Of a stretch of 64,000 nucleotides of DNA, positions 46,101 through 55,225 are shown piece after piece (position 1 is the stretch's first letter; every line of letters starts with the position of its first letter). Made by a program: the position numbers and the translations under genes. Source of the stretch: Nymphaea colorata. Taxonomy: Eukaryota; Streptophyta; Magnoliopsida; Nymphaeales; Nymphaeaceae. The notes under the pieces were generated by a model. The model worked only from the letters and a program-made list of their open reading frames with translations. It did not search any database and had not been told where the DNA came from. The DNA lies in assembly GCF_008831285.2 (NCBI RefSeq), contig NC_045149.1:19853035-19917034 (forward strand), written 5' to 3'.

Positions 46101-49100
46101 GCCTGACAACGCCTTCACGAGGTGCATCCCGTGAAAGTAACTCCATCACCTCAACCAAGGCCCTCAGAGTGGCATAGACTTTTCCAATTCCTACAGATAT
46201 TTGTTCCAGCCTGAAACAAATAGGACAAGCAAGTTTTCTTGTTTTGTAGATGATGAAAATATCAAAAGTATACATTCAGATTATTAATAACCACCTCCAT
46301 GTTAGTAAAAATAAATTACGAGAAATTCACATATAGTTTACAAGACATTCTGCAATATTTCAAAGAGGAAACCAAGCAGACATCAATTTAGATTACTGAT
46401 TATCCAAAAAATACAAAGCTCGTTGAACATAAATGGCTCCACACCCAAAGTGAATACAAGAAGAATGCTTGTCACAACACCGGTACTTTTTTGGTTATTT
46501 AATGTTGCATTTGCATGAAAAACTTGAGAAATGAACAATGTAAGTTACTTACAGAATTAACCTAGTAAGTTATCAACGTATAATCAACAGCCCTGACTGC
46601 AAAAGAAGGGCTCCAATTCAGTTCTTAATGGTTCATTCACAAAAAACTAAAACTAATATTTAAACATGAAAGATGTAACTTACAATTTTAAAATACAAAT
46701 GACATACATTTTCTCATTATGAGAAGGTGAAGTATTCAATGTGTATATTGAGGTTTCCTTTGAAAAACTAACCAAATTTGAAGGAACAGAAGTTTAGGAA
46801 AATAAAACAAATTACCTCAGAAATAGCACTAGAACATATTCTACCACCATATCATTATCGCAAGAGCCATTTAATTTTTTATAAGACATCAATCAAAATA
46901 GGACATCAGGCCTACTTTTCTATTGAAAAGGTAGTCATTTTTTCTTTTATCTGCTACGTTGTCAAGGCACCCAGGCAGGGCCTAGCGCCTAGGTGGGCCT
47001 AGGTGAGGCCTAGGCAAAAAAGGCAACCAATTTTTTTTATTTTTTTTAGTTATGTTAATATGTCAAGTTATTTCAACTAACTATTACTAATATTTGAAAT
47101 CCGGAGAGTAGTAATATAACATGCATAATCAACTTAAACAATCAAAATTTAATTGTTTACTTCATTGAATATGCAAAATCAATAGAAGAAGTTTACTATT
47201 ACTCATTAAATGTAATATAATACAAGAAACAAAAAAACTAGATCTAATCTCTAGAAGAAGGAATGCAAATCCACAAGAAGACTTAAATCCATTTGTACTT
47301 AAAGAAAGACATAACCTCCCTAATGTATATGTATAACATGTATGACGTATCCCAATACTATATAACAGACTAAGTGACTAACAGTATATACATATAACAG
47401 TATACATATAACAACATACTCAACATAAAAATACGTAATCAATACGACATAAAGTACATAACAAATTAACAATATATACTCAATTAAGAAACTTTAATTG
47501 AAAGGGAATGTGGCTTTTCACTTTCCCATGGACTAGGTGTGTTGTAGCCTTGGCCAGCCTAGGCAAGCTTAGGTGCCAACACATATCCTGTCACGGCGTC
47601 GCCTAAGTGGTGGACTTAGGTGACAGCAATGTTATCACTGGCGTATCGTATCGCGTATCGGTCGGGCCGACCTATACGCCGTATCGTAACGTATCGTAAA
47701 TGTATCGTAACGTATCGTAAAATTAATTTTTAATTTGTAAAAAATATTAAAAAATTATAAAAAAATAGAAAAAAATCAGAAAAAATTTAAATAAATTCGA
47801 AAAAACAAGAAAAAATCAAGAAAAATGTATTTAAAGGAACATTCATCATTCATGTATATGAAGTATGAACTATGAAGTATGAATATGAACAACACATTCC
47901 AAAATAAGAAATCAGACATTCAAAAATCAAAATAACATACTAAGCAGCCGAAGAGTATTCGATTACATCACAATTCATAAGTTCAGAAGTCAAAACATAT
48001 AGACATAGTTATCATCTTTCATAATCCAAAAAGCCCTCTTTCTCCAAGCTTTCCACTGTGCCCTCTACGAGAAAGAAAGCTATCTCACGGGCAAAACTTA
48101 AAGCAAATGAGGAAAATCTCTTCCTCCCACGTCTCTTGCAATGTTTAGAAACAAGAAGAGAGAGAGAGAGGAGCATATCTTTTGAAATAAAATGAAAAAA
48201 AGGGGCCATCGGACCCTTTTGCCATTTTTCCCCCGTATCGTACGATACGGGGGTGTATCGACCGTATCGTACGATACAGTGCCCGTATCGTACGATACGG
48301 GCGATACGCCTACGATACACCTCCGTATCGTGTATTGTAGGCGTGTCGTATCGTTTTTGTTGATACAGACGATACGTATCGTACGATACGCGTCCGTATC
48401 GTACGATACGGATAACATTGGGTGACAGTGTGGACTCATGCTTAGTCCATGAGTAGGCAAGGCATTAACAACATAGTTTATCTATCAAATTTCAAAAGAG
48501 ACGGTTCACAAACAGATAAAGCTTACAAACATAACATCAAAAGCCAAAATTTATAAACTAACAGGCCCCTATTCCCCAGAGATAAATAGGGACTTGTTTA
48601 ATAATATGACAAGAGAAAATATCAACAAGAAGCATTCAAGAGAAAAACTAATTCTGCCTTCATACACAAGCAGATATAAGAAAGAAGATAAGAGACACGT
48701 ACTCTCCAAACTGGCCACTGAAGGCCCCAGATTCCCTCCATCTCTGCTCTTGCTTTTGGATGTCATCCACCTTATATCGTTTTTTATATGATTGGTAAAA
48801 TTGCCATAGGCGTTCAATGTCCTGATTGCGGTCAATCCTAACCCCATCCCTCTTTGAGAGTTTTTGCTGTTGTTGACAGTAACCAGAAACATGGAAATAG
48901 GATGTCAGACAAAACTCCTAATCATTCTGCAAGAATCCAGTGGGAAAAAGATGTATTCACATATAACACAAATTAGTTGAACAATGACCATGGATATTGA
49001 TTTCTATCAACAACAATGGAGAACAAGCACAACCTGTGAAATTTCTCTTCAGAGTCTCAGACCATACAAAAACTATTAGATGTCAGCGAAAATTCATTCA

Positions 49101-49286
49101 GTGCAATCTGTCAAACATAATCCAAACAAGGGCCTCGCATTTCTAATTTTCCAGATACAGGTCCCCCCATACCGTCAAACGTTAACAGGGGTCCACCGTC
49201 ACATTTATTCCAAACAACTCAGGTAAGAAGCTGTGTCTGGTTGAATCAAATGACTGTAATCTATACAGGTTTCATACATACATATG

Positions 49287-49341
<55 letters not shown>

Positions 49342-49556
49342 CCTAGTGTCAGACGTTACCAGATGGCTAAAATTTAAAAATTTGTCACTAAAAAGAATCA
49401 CTAAATTAGCATTAGCTACAGTTTATAGTGTGGCGATGGTTTATAGTGGCTTTGCAGTTTGCAACAATTTATGGTCCTTCTATAGACGAATTTAAAATTT
49501 TAACCATTTGGCAACTATCCGGCACACAGCAGCATTGATTCTTCCTATACATGAAC

Positions 49557-49605
<49 letters not shown>

Positions 49606-52600
49606 CCAAAGAATTTAAGCAAGCAAACAATATATTCGTTATTTTTACTCATAAAACATAAATTAAGAAACAAACACCAAAATACGATTTATTTCATTAG
49701 AGCTGTGTCCAGTTGTGTTGACACAGGTGCAGTGAAAGTGAAACCTTAACAGAAAGATCAGAAAAGTATGGCCCTTTTTGAAATTATGCACACATAGAAG
49801 TGCCCCCTAAGTGGAAATTTTCTGAGACATCAATATTCAGGTGCATTTAACCACAAGCATGAGATAAAATGAACCTTAAAACCAATGTTATCCGTATCGT
49901 ACGATACGGACGCGTATCGTACGATACGTATCGTATAGGGCAAGACAACCTATACGATACGTGTTTGAAACACGATACGCGTCCGTATCGTATGCATATC
50001 GTCTGTATCGTACGATACGGGAGAAAACACATATTTCTTTATTTTTTAAAAGTTTAAACACTCCTCCCCCTCTCTCTTCTTGTATTTAAAGACTCCAATA
50101 GACGTAGGAGGGAGAGATTTTGCCCATTTTCATCAAAAATAACCAAGGATTCATCAATTTGGAAAATATTATCGTTGAATCAGGAAAGATGATAACTATA
50201 TGTTTTGAACTTATAAAATTGTGATGTAATCTAAGTCCTAAAACTCCAAGTCCTAAGACTCTAAGTCCTAAGATTCTATAAAATTTTCAAGTTTAACATT
50301 GTGATGGATGCTTATATGTTATTCTTGAAAATTTGATTTCTTATTTTGGAATGTGTCGTTAATACACATGAATGTTCCTTATGTATGATAATCTTTTTAA
50401 TATTTGAATACATTTTTCTTAATTTCTGATTTTTTGTTCATTTTTTTCAGATTTTTAATGATTTTTCTCTATTTTTTATTATTTTTAAATATTTTTTTCA
50501 ATTAAAAAATTAATTTTACGATACGCTACACTACGTTTGCGATACGTTACGATACGGCGTATAGGTCGGCCCGACCGATACGCGATACGCTACGCCTTTT
50601 ATAACATTGCTTAAAACTCTTAACATATCAAGAAGTTACAAACCCTAATTGAACCACACACGTTTTACTGCTCATATATTATAGCCTTTCTGCTTTTATG
50701 GTTTACGAAGAGACTGCACGGTGGTTAGGTTCGCCCCATTTCAAACAGAAAGGAACAAAAGAGAACTCATAAGGCCATCCTCATGCAGTAAGACCTAAGG
50801 TTCTTAATATGATGAACAAAAAAGTAGATGGAAACATAGACACAATAATGTTTGGGGTGTTGATTGGCAACACTTTCTCAGCTACCAATCAGAAAGCTTG
50901 ATTTTCTCGGGGATAAAAAAAATAATAAAAAATAATAATAGTACTTCATAAAATGCTGAGTTTGTTTTTATTAATGTTCTTACAAAAACATTGATAAAAT
51001 TCAAAATCTAAAATATATCCTTAATGCTTTTTAAGGGAGAAAAATTTCATAAAAATATCAAAAAAATGTCAAGATATTATTGTGATATTTTCATGATAAA
51101 TTTAAAATGGAGATATTTTCAAAATATTGCGTAAATTGTTACCTTTTTCATTTTATTCATCATGAGATTATGAAAAGTATCACCGAGATGTTTGACTATG
51201 TGTGGAACCAAAATTTTGTTTCCACAGCAGCATGTGGGATAACACACATAAATCATGCTTTCATATAAAATGAATCTAGGTACATACTATGCAAGGATCC
51301 ATCTATAATCTACTCCAGGCACCATCAATTCAGATAAAAATGTTAGTTGAACTCTAGTTCAAGCTCATATGCTGCTCTAATCATTGATATATATGCAACA
51401 AACAACACAGAAGAGAATCATAACATGTTCCATTCTTACATGTATGACTATGGACCAATCAAGTAGACATTAAAAGAAAATGTTTTCTGATGCATACATA
51501 CATAGCAATATGAAAGCATTCTCATTAGCATTAATCATGTCATCAAAGACAATGACGTTAAATAGACATCATTCACATACATGAAAGTTGTTAGCTACAT
51601 GGCAATGCATCCTAACTGGAACTTGCAGTGACATGCACCCTCAGGAGATGCATAGATTTGCTAATTTACAAAACTCTTGAACACACAACTCCACTTGAAA
51701 AGTTACTACAGCACCTTAATCACTGACATTAAACCAGTCTTGAATTGCAATACACCTCTCCCTTCACTTTTTGGATCCAGGTTCTGTGCCAACGTGTATG
51801 CTTGTTCACATACTGCAGAACATAAAGGCTCATTAAGAACCACTATACTCAATATAAGTTTCTCACATTCAGAAATCAGCTAAGAACATCTGTTTAAGAA
51901 GCATGTGACGATAAGGACACTACATACAAAATATAGAGTTTTTTTATCATTAAATTAAATCCACCATCGGACTAGATTAGGATTGCTGGTCAACAGGTCA
52001 AGACAGCAATTAAGGAAGAGAACCTGAAAGGCTTTAACAAGTCTGATAAGGCAAAAAACATCACAACTTGAAACACACATTGCATCTGAAGCTGCAGAGT
52101 TTTTACATTGCAAAGTTAGGTAGACCTTTCTCACAAGACAACTGGACAGCATGTATAATTTATTTTTTATCCATTTAATTTCAACTTTCTTGGAATGCTG
52201 CAGAATATTGAACTACAACACAATGCTGGAAGGTACTTTCACATTACAAAGGTCAATACATTGTTTTGAGCGCTGGGTCAGATCTTTTGAGCAGAGAAGG
52301 CTATTACTGACCAAAAAAATGATTTTAAAAATGTCAAATAATTAACAGAAAAACTGTGATCCATCAGTGCACAAATGCTATATATTGCACTAGGTTAGGA
52401 AGCTAGTCTCTAAAATGTCAGGCACCAGGAAACACGCTCACATAAGAGGAAATTACACGTCATATAAAATGAGAACCACGTTTTTTGCTTATTCCTAGAG
52501 TTGCTTCTTATTCATTTTTCATAATTATTCATATTCCCCTCCCCCTTTTTTCTGCATGGGCACACACGTATTTGCATTTATCTAAGCCTATCATACCAAT

Positions 52601-54240
52601 CCTTATAATCTTTTCACTGTTGCTTATTTCCTCCATAACCATTTCATGATTTTCATTGTTCCTGCATTTTCAAGGTAGACTATGCGAAATAGAGTTCAAT
52701 TTCTTATATTGAATTCACAGCTTCTTCTTTTTCTAACAGATGAGATAAATGCACTCACAGTCATTTTTTCCATTTTTACTCGGTTCCTCTTATACACTGT
52801 ACCCAATTTTATTAGTTAAATTTCCCATCACATCCTGAAGCTTACACCTGCTTAAATCCAAAATGTCAATACATGTCATCCTTGTGTTCACTTTGAACTG
52901 CCCAAGTACTAAACTTACGAGTGATCCAATGAGAAATCCCACCTACCAGACTCGTCTACATTTGCTCTAATTGCCTAATAGGAGCCAAACACTTCAGCTC
53001 TTTACCAACAATCAATGAATGAACTCAAGGACTCTCTACTGAGAGTCGACAACCATATTCAAGGTTCAGCCTGGCAGCTTTTGATATTATTGTGAACCAG
53101 GTCAATTTGGAGCTAGCAAGTCATTGCTTAATTTTCGCTGATTCAGTTGGTAAGAGGTAATTGTTCTGCACAAAGAATAAATAAAGCTGCCATACAGTCA
53201 AATGAGAAGATGCATATCTAGCAGCGATGCTGTAATGTATTTAACATCTTCCTACTTGCCCTTCGTAGTGAGCAAATAACCTATTGAAACAAAGATTTTA
53301 ATAAGAATCAAACAGATTAGGTCAGGTACTGATGTCATTCAGGACATGCATATCCAACAATGAGACCACAATATAACATATTTATTCTTCGCTTCTCAAT
53401 GAGTTGACGTGCCCAATCAAACAACAAAAGAACAGCAAGAGCCTCGCCCTAGACAATGACAGAGCAACATGTGCGATGGACCAATTAAAGCAACAATGGA
53501 ACAAGTAAACCATTATAGAGAAATTGATAAACGAAAATAAATTTTATAAGATTCAGTTAACTTGAAAGATGCGTATTTTAACAATGGGACAGCAATACGT
53601 TTAATTCATCTGCTTTTTGCTTTCACGATGACGAAGCAACGTGCATACTTGAGTAGCAGCAGCAGGGCAACAATAGACTGCCTTAGTGAATGACGGAACA
53701 AAGAAGCGGCGCGGCCACTAAAATAGTAAAATGCAGGGTAACGCCGATGGCCCTAGGCAGTAACTAACAAAAAAGAGCAGCAGAATCATGAATTTAGAAG
53801 ACGCGCGTCTAACAATTATACCGTCGAATGTTTGATATGTTCTACCTACATTACTCTCATATAAAGGCAACCCGATCCTGCATACGCATAAACTCAAACA
53901 TGTGAAATAAATAGGAATTCAGACTCCAGATAGTACTTCAATGAGTTGCAACCTTTTTGAGGGGTTCAGAGCTCATCTATAATTATAAAAAAAAACAGTA
54001 AAAGGAATAAGGAACGAGGAAAACGAATGTACATATCCTAGCGACGTTTGGGTCTTCATCCTCGATCACGTTCGCTGCCTGGAGAATTGCATCGATGTTA
54101 GCCCTCTTCTCTAGCGAGGGCGGAACAGCAGAAAGGAGGTCATCCGATTCCCTTATGTGGCCCTGCCGGGAGGTCCGCAGCTGCTCTCTTTCTAGCGTCG
54201 CCCTAACCAGTCGTTCCCAATTACTTGCAACCCTAGACAT
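17104..54240 (-). CDS. CALS10: Callose synthase 10-type 1,3-beta-glucan synthase (GSL8)
   Basis: Plasma-membrane GT48 enzyme that builds callose from UDP-glucose; Arabidopsis GSL8/CALS10 acts at the cell plate and plasmodesmata. I resolved 51 exons that join in one frame of 1903 residues, almost the length of Arabidopsis GSL8, with the same N-terminus (SNWERLVRATLEREQLR) and a similar C-terminus (GNKANVQI). Residues ~347-374 carry the FKS1 domain signature LYFLIWGEASNVRFLPECIC. The catalytic loop (~1060-1460) includes VFTPYYSETVLYSS, RGQTLARTVRGMMYY, KFTYVISCQIYG, GDPKLGEGKPENQNHA and REHVFTG; clusters of membrane helices flank it. Exons in order: 54240-54033, 51812-51715, 48866-48703, 46210-46087, 45868-45770, 45681-45556, 45429-45340, 42093-41996, 41915-41798, 40637-40509, 39488-39412, 39188-39110, 38261-38169, 38036-37934, 37782-37659, 37549-37360, 37239-37187, 35750-35690, 35592-35511, 33883-33834, 33752-33666, 33534-33449, 33323-33296, 32299-32202, 32102-32021, 31926-31766, 31625-31505, 29912-29815, 29737-29650, 29546-29386, 29304-29195, 28334-28200, 28118-28050, 27960-27783, 27702-27585, 26697-26578, 24153-24038, 23947-23864, 22740-22628, 22526-22474, 22396-22220, 22039-21992, 21739-21581, 20321-20208, 20115-20027, 19896-19738, 19491-19389, 18357-18238, 17768-17718, 17627-17445, 17340-17104. 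No stop or frame break was found. Confidence 0.95.
25016..25107. repeat. (TA)n(TG)n microsatellite in callose synthase intron 36
   Basis: A TA run of about 40 bp passes directly into a TG run of about 50 bp. It lies about 435 bp before the coding part of the copia remnant in the same intron. Confidence 0.95.
25259..25280. other. GC-rich perfect inverted repeat (9-bp stem, 4-base loop)
   Basis: GCACCCGCA and TGCGGGTGC face each other across CCGA, in an otherwise AT-rich intron. GC-rich direct fragments of the same words surround it (GGTGCGCCACC, GGCGCACCC, to about 25305). It is probably a fragment of a repeat and not a regulatory element of the host gene. Confidence 0.55.
25542..25736 (+). 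pseudogene. Ty1/copia retrotransposon RNase H C-terminal fragment
   Basis: The translated frame contains CDNKGAAYIANN, HERTKHIEVDCHYIR and EDQVADIFTKALP, the characteristic end of a copia-type polyprotein (RNase H domain). Everything upstream (gag, protease, integrase, reverse transcriptase) is absent, and a stop codon lies just upstream in the same frame. It is therefore a 5'-truncated relic. It reads on the plus strand inside intron 36 of the minus-strand callose synthase gene, so it is antisense to the host gene. Confidence 0.93.
25776..26018 (+). mobile_element. Copia polypurine tract and 3' LTR
   Basis: Forty bases after the RNase H stop is TTGGGGGAG (25776-25784), a typical copia polypurine tract. 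The LTR then starts TGTTGAGAAAAT at 25785 and appears to end ...AAGTAACA at 26018, giving ~234 bp with TGTT/AACA ends. A possible promoter motif (AATATAAGG) lies near 25883. No 5' LTR or target-site duplication can be identified because the 5' part is missing. The right boundary is inferred from the terminal bases only. Confidence 0.8.
31218..31288. repeat. (TA)n microsatellite in callose synthase intron 27
   Basis: About 70 bp of uninterrupted TA in the 1592-bp intron between the exons at 31625-31505 and 29912-29815. Confidence 0.95.
34059..34108. repeat. (GT)n microsatellite with GC insert, intron 19
   Basis: A GT run of about 32 bp, a short GCGCGCGC patch, then more GT. It lies in intron 19 of the callose synthase gene (35510-33884). 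The downstream sequence at 34130-34205 (ACACAGGTACAGACATGGATAC...) resembles degenerate plant repeat sequence. Confidence 0.85.
36216..37115. mobile_element. hAT-like non-autonomous element, copy A (with target-site duplication)
   Basis: The element spans 36224-37107 (884 bp) in intron 17 of the callose synthase gene. It is flanked by the 8-bp direct repeat ATATAAAT (36216-36223 and 37108-37115). The ends are a perfect 10-bp inverted repeat, CAATGTTATC/GATAACATTG, and fit the hAT consensus YARNG. The left subterminal region carries the palindrome CGTATCGTACGATACG and variants; the right carries GATACG words and GTCGGCCTGAC. The interior has a CT-rich block near 36405-36435, a frame ending in an acidic run (NEDDDEE, 36600-36671), and an AT-rich tail. 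No intact transposase is present. Confidence 0.88.
42536..44009. mobile_element. hAT-like element D with imperfect ends
   Basis: The element spans 42544-44001 (1458 bp) in intron 7 of the callose synthase gene. The 8-bp flanks GTTAGAAT (42536-42543) and GTAAGAAT (44002-44009) match at 7 of 8 positions. The ends CATTGTTATTA and TAACAACATTG form an imperfect inverted repeat related to the A/B/C family ends. Subterminal sequence is rich in GCGC/TGAGGC words (left: ATGCGTGAGGCATGCGCCTC; right: TAGGCCTAGCGCATC written on the plus strand as the mirrored words). No transposase frame is recognisable. Slight decay of the ends and duplication suggests an older insertion. Confidence 0.75.
46946..48484. 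mobile_element. hAT-like element E, interrupted by copy B
   Basis: The element spans 46954-48476 in intron 3 of the callose synthase gene. Its flanks TTTATCTG (46946-46953) and TTTATCTA (48477-48484) match at 7 of 8 positions. The ends CTACGTTGTCAAGGC and (reverse complement of the right end) CTATGTTGTTAATGC are alike at 11 of 15 positions. Subterminal CCTAGGC/GCCTAGG words are dense at 46970-47010 and again at 47550-47620. Without copy B and its duplicated 8 bp, the element would be about 721 bp. It codes for nothing recognisable. Confidence 0.78.
47619..48428. mobile_element. hAT-like non-autonomous element, copy B, nested in element E
   Basis: The element spans 47627-48420 (794 bp) and is flanked by perfect 8-bp repeats GGTGACAG (47619-47626 and 48421-48428). 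The ends are the same 10-bp inverted repeat, CAATGTTATC/GATAACATTG, as in copy A. It is inserted in the opposite orientation to A: its palindrome-rich end (at least five CGTATCGTACGATACG cores, 48233-48410) is on the right. Its interior matches A in reverse complement, including the segment around TGATTTCTTATTTTGGAATGTGTTGTTCAT-type sequence (here 47885-47925) and the ACATTGCAAGAGA block (48130-48150). Confidence 0.9.
49290..49336. repeat. (TA)n microsatellite, intron 2 of callose synthase
   Basis: About 47 bp of TA. A second run lies at 49559-49602. Both are within the 1 kb left of hAT-like copy C. Confidence 0.9.
49875..50617. mobile_element. hAT-like non-autonomous element, copy C
   Basis: The element spans 49883-50609 (727 bp) in intron 2 of the callose synthase gene. 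Perfect 8-bp flanks CTTAAAAC lie at 49875-49882 and 50610-50617. The ends CAATGTTAT/ATAACATTG form a 9-bp inverted repeat. The left end has three CGTATCGTACGATACG-type palindromes within 49894-50020. The right end has GATACG words and GTCGGCCCGAC. The interior is shorter than in A and B but shares the CT-rich block, the ACGTAGGAGGGAGAG block and the TTTCTTATTTTGGAATGTGT block. Confidence 0.9.
51813..54032. other. Intron 1 of the callose synthase gene; nothing recognised
   Basis: This 2220-bp GT-AG intron separates exon 1 (54240-54033) from exon 2. It is AT-rich without long microsatellites. I see no transposon ends, no RNA gene and no alternative exon with family content. Confidence 0.5.
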
Positions 54241-55225
54241 CTCGATCCTCAGCTACCGAAATCACGAAGACACCGCGTGAAAGCCAGATCCACGCGAAGA
54301 AACGCGACTGTTGACGAATCACTCCATGATTTCTCCAGCGGCGATCCTCCAAGAAGCACGCCCAGGGCTCAAATTGCTAGGCTTCAAGGGAGCCGGAGAT
54401 CGCCGGGTGGAAACGGGGAAAGAAATTTCATATGAGAGAGAATGAGTGGGGCCTTGAAGGGGATGGAAATGGGAGGGAAGAATTTGGGGCGGGAGACGGG
54501 CTCGGCTTTTATAGGTGTGGGATTTTTTACCAATAGCGGAAGCCGGTCCGCGTTTACGCTGGACTGCGTTAGCAAAATGACTATCTTCCTCTTAATATAG
54601 TTAAAAATAATTTAAAATAATTAATATAATATACAAAAATTTAAAAAAAAATGAAAATTTGACACTCTTGAATCATGAAGTCAATTTGCCCCTTGTTCAA
54701 TTGAATCAGCCATCGTATATGTATTTCTCAACGTGCAAAGTGTAAAACTTCTCCTAATATCGTGTATTAACTTTTGAATGTTGTACCTAAAAAAATATAC
54801 AAATCAAACAAACAAGTTTAAGTTTTAATTTCCTTCGATTAACTGCTTGTTTTAATAACGGCAATCAAAATTGTAAGTGTCTTTTTGTTATTTCATCTTT
54901 GTTGTCTCACTATGTTCTATCCCGAAAAAGCATAATTTTCAACTACTTGAGTCTTACGTATATAACCAATGGAGGTAGACCATTCATCACCAAAATGGAC
55001 GGTCTACATTTGTCCGCACCAAACCCATGTGGGCGCCGCGCCAACGCAGACACCCGGCGGGCTTTGGGCTTGCCTATTCTCAGCTCAATCTGTCGTAGAA
55101 AACCACGGGATGCCACCAGGGGTATCTGTGGAAACATCTGATATTTATCTGCCACCGGCGGACGGTTCTCCCTCTCACCGACGCAGTTCATTTTCATTCC
55201 GACTGGTTCCGAAGATCGAGCTCCC
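54241..55225. promoter_or_regulatory. Shared divergent 5' region of callose synthase and plastid envelope gene
   Basis: The two start codons face away from each other with 985 bp between them, so both promoters fall here. The callose synthase leader side (54241-54580) is relatively GC-rich and holds two short upstream frames on the minus strand, at 54431-54384 and 54327-54319. The centre (54590-54900) is AT-rich. The right side (54990-55225) is again GC-rich. No clear TATA box could be assigned to either gene. Confidence 0.5.

Noticed and set aside
48012-48460. Frames with repeated SYDT/RIVRYG peptides, also at 49847-50057 and 36226-36438
   Set aside because: They are translations of the GATACG/CGTATC terminal arrays of the hAT-like elements, not proteins.
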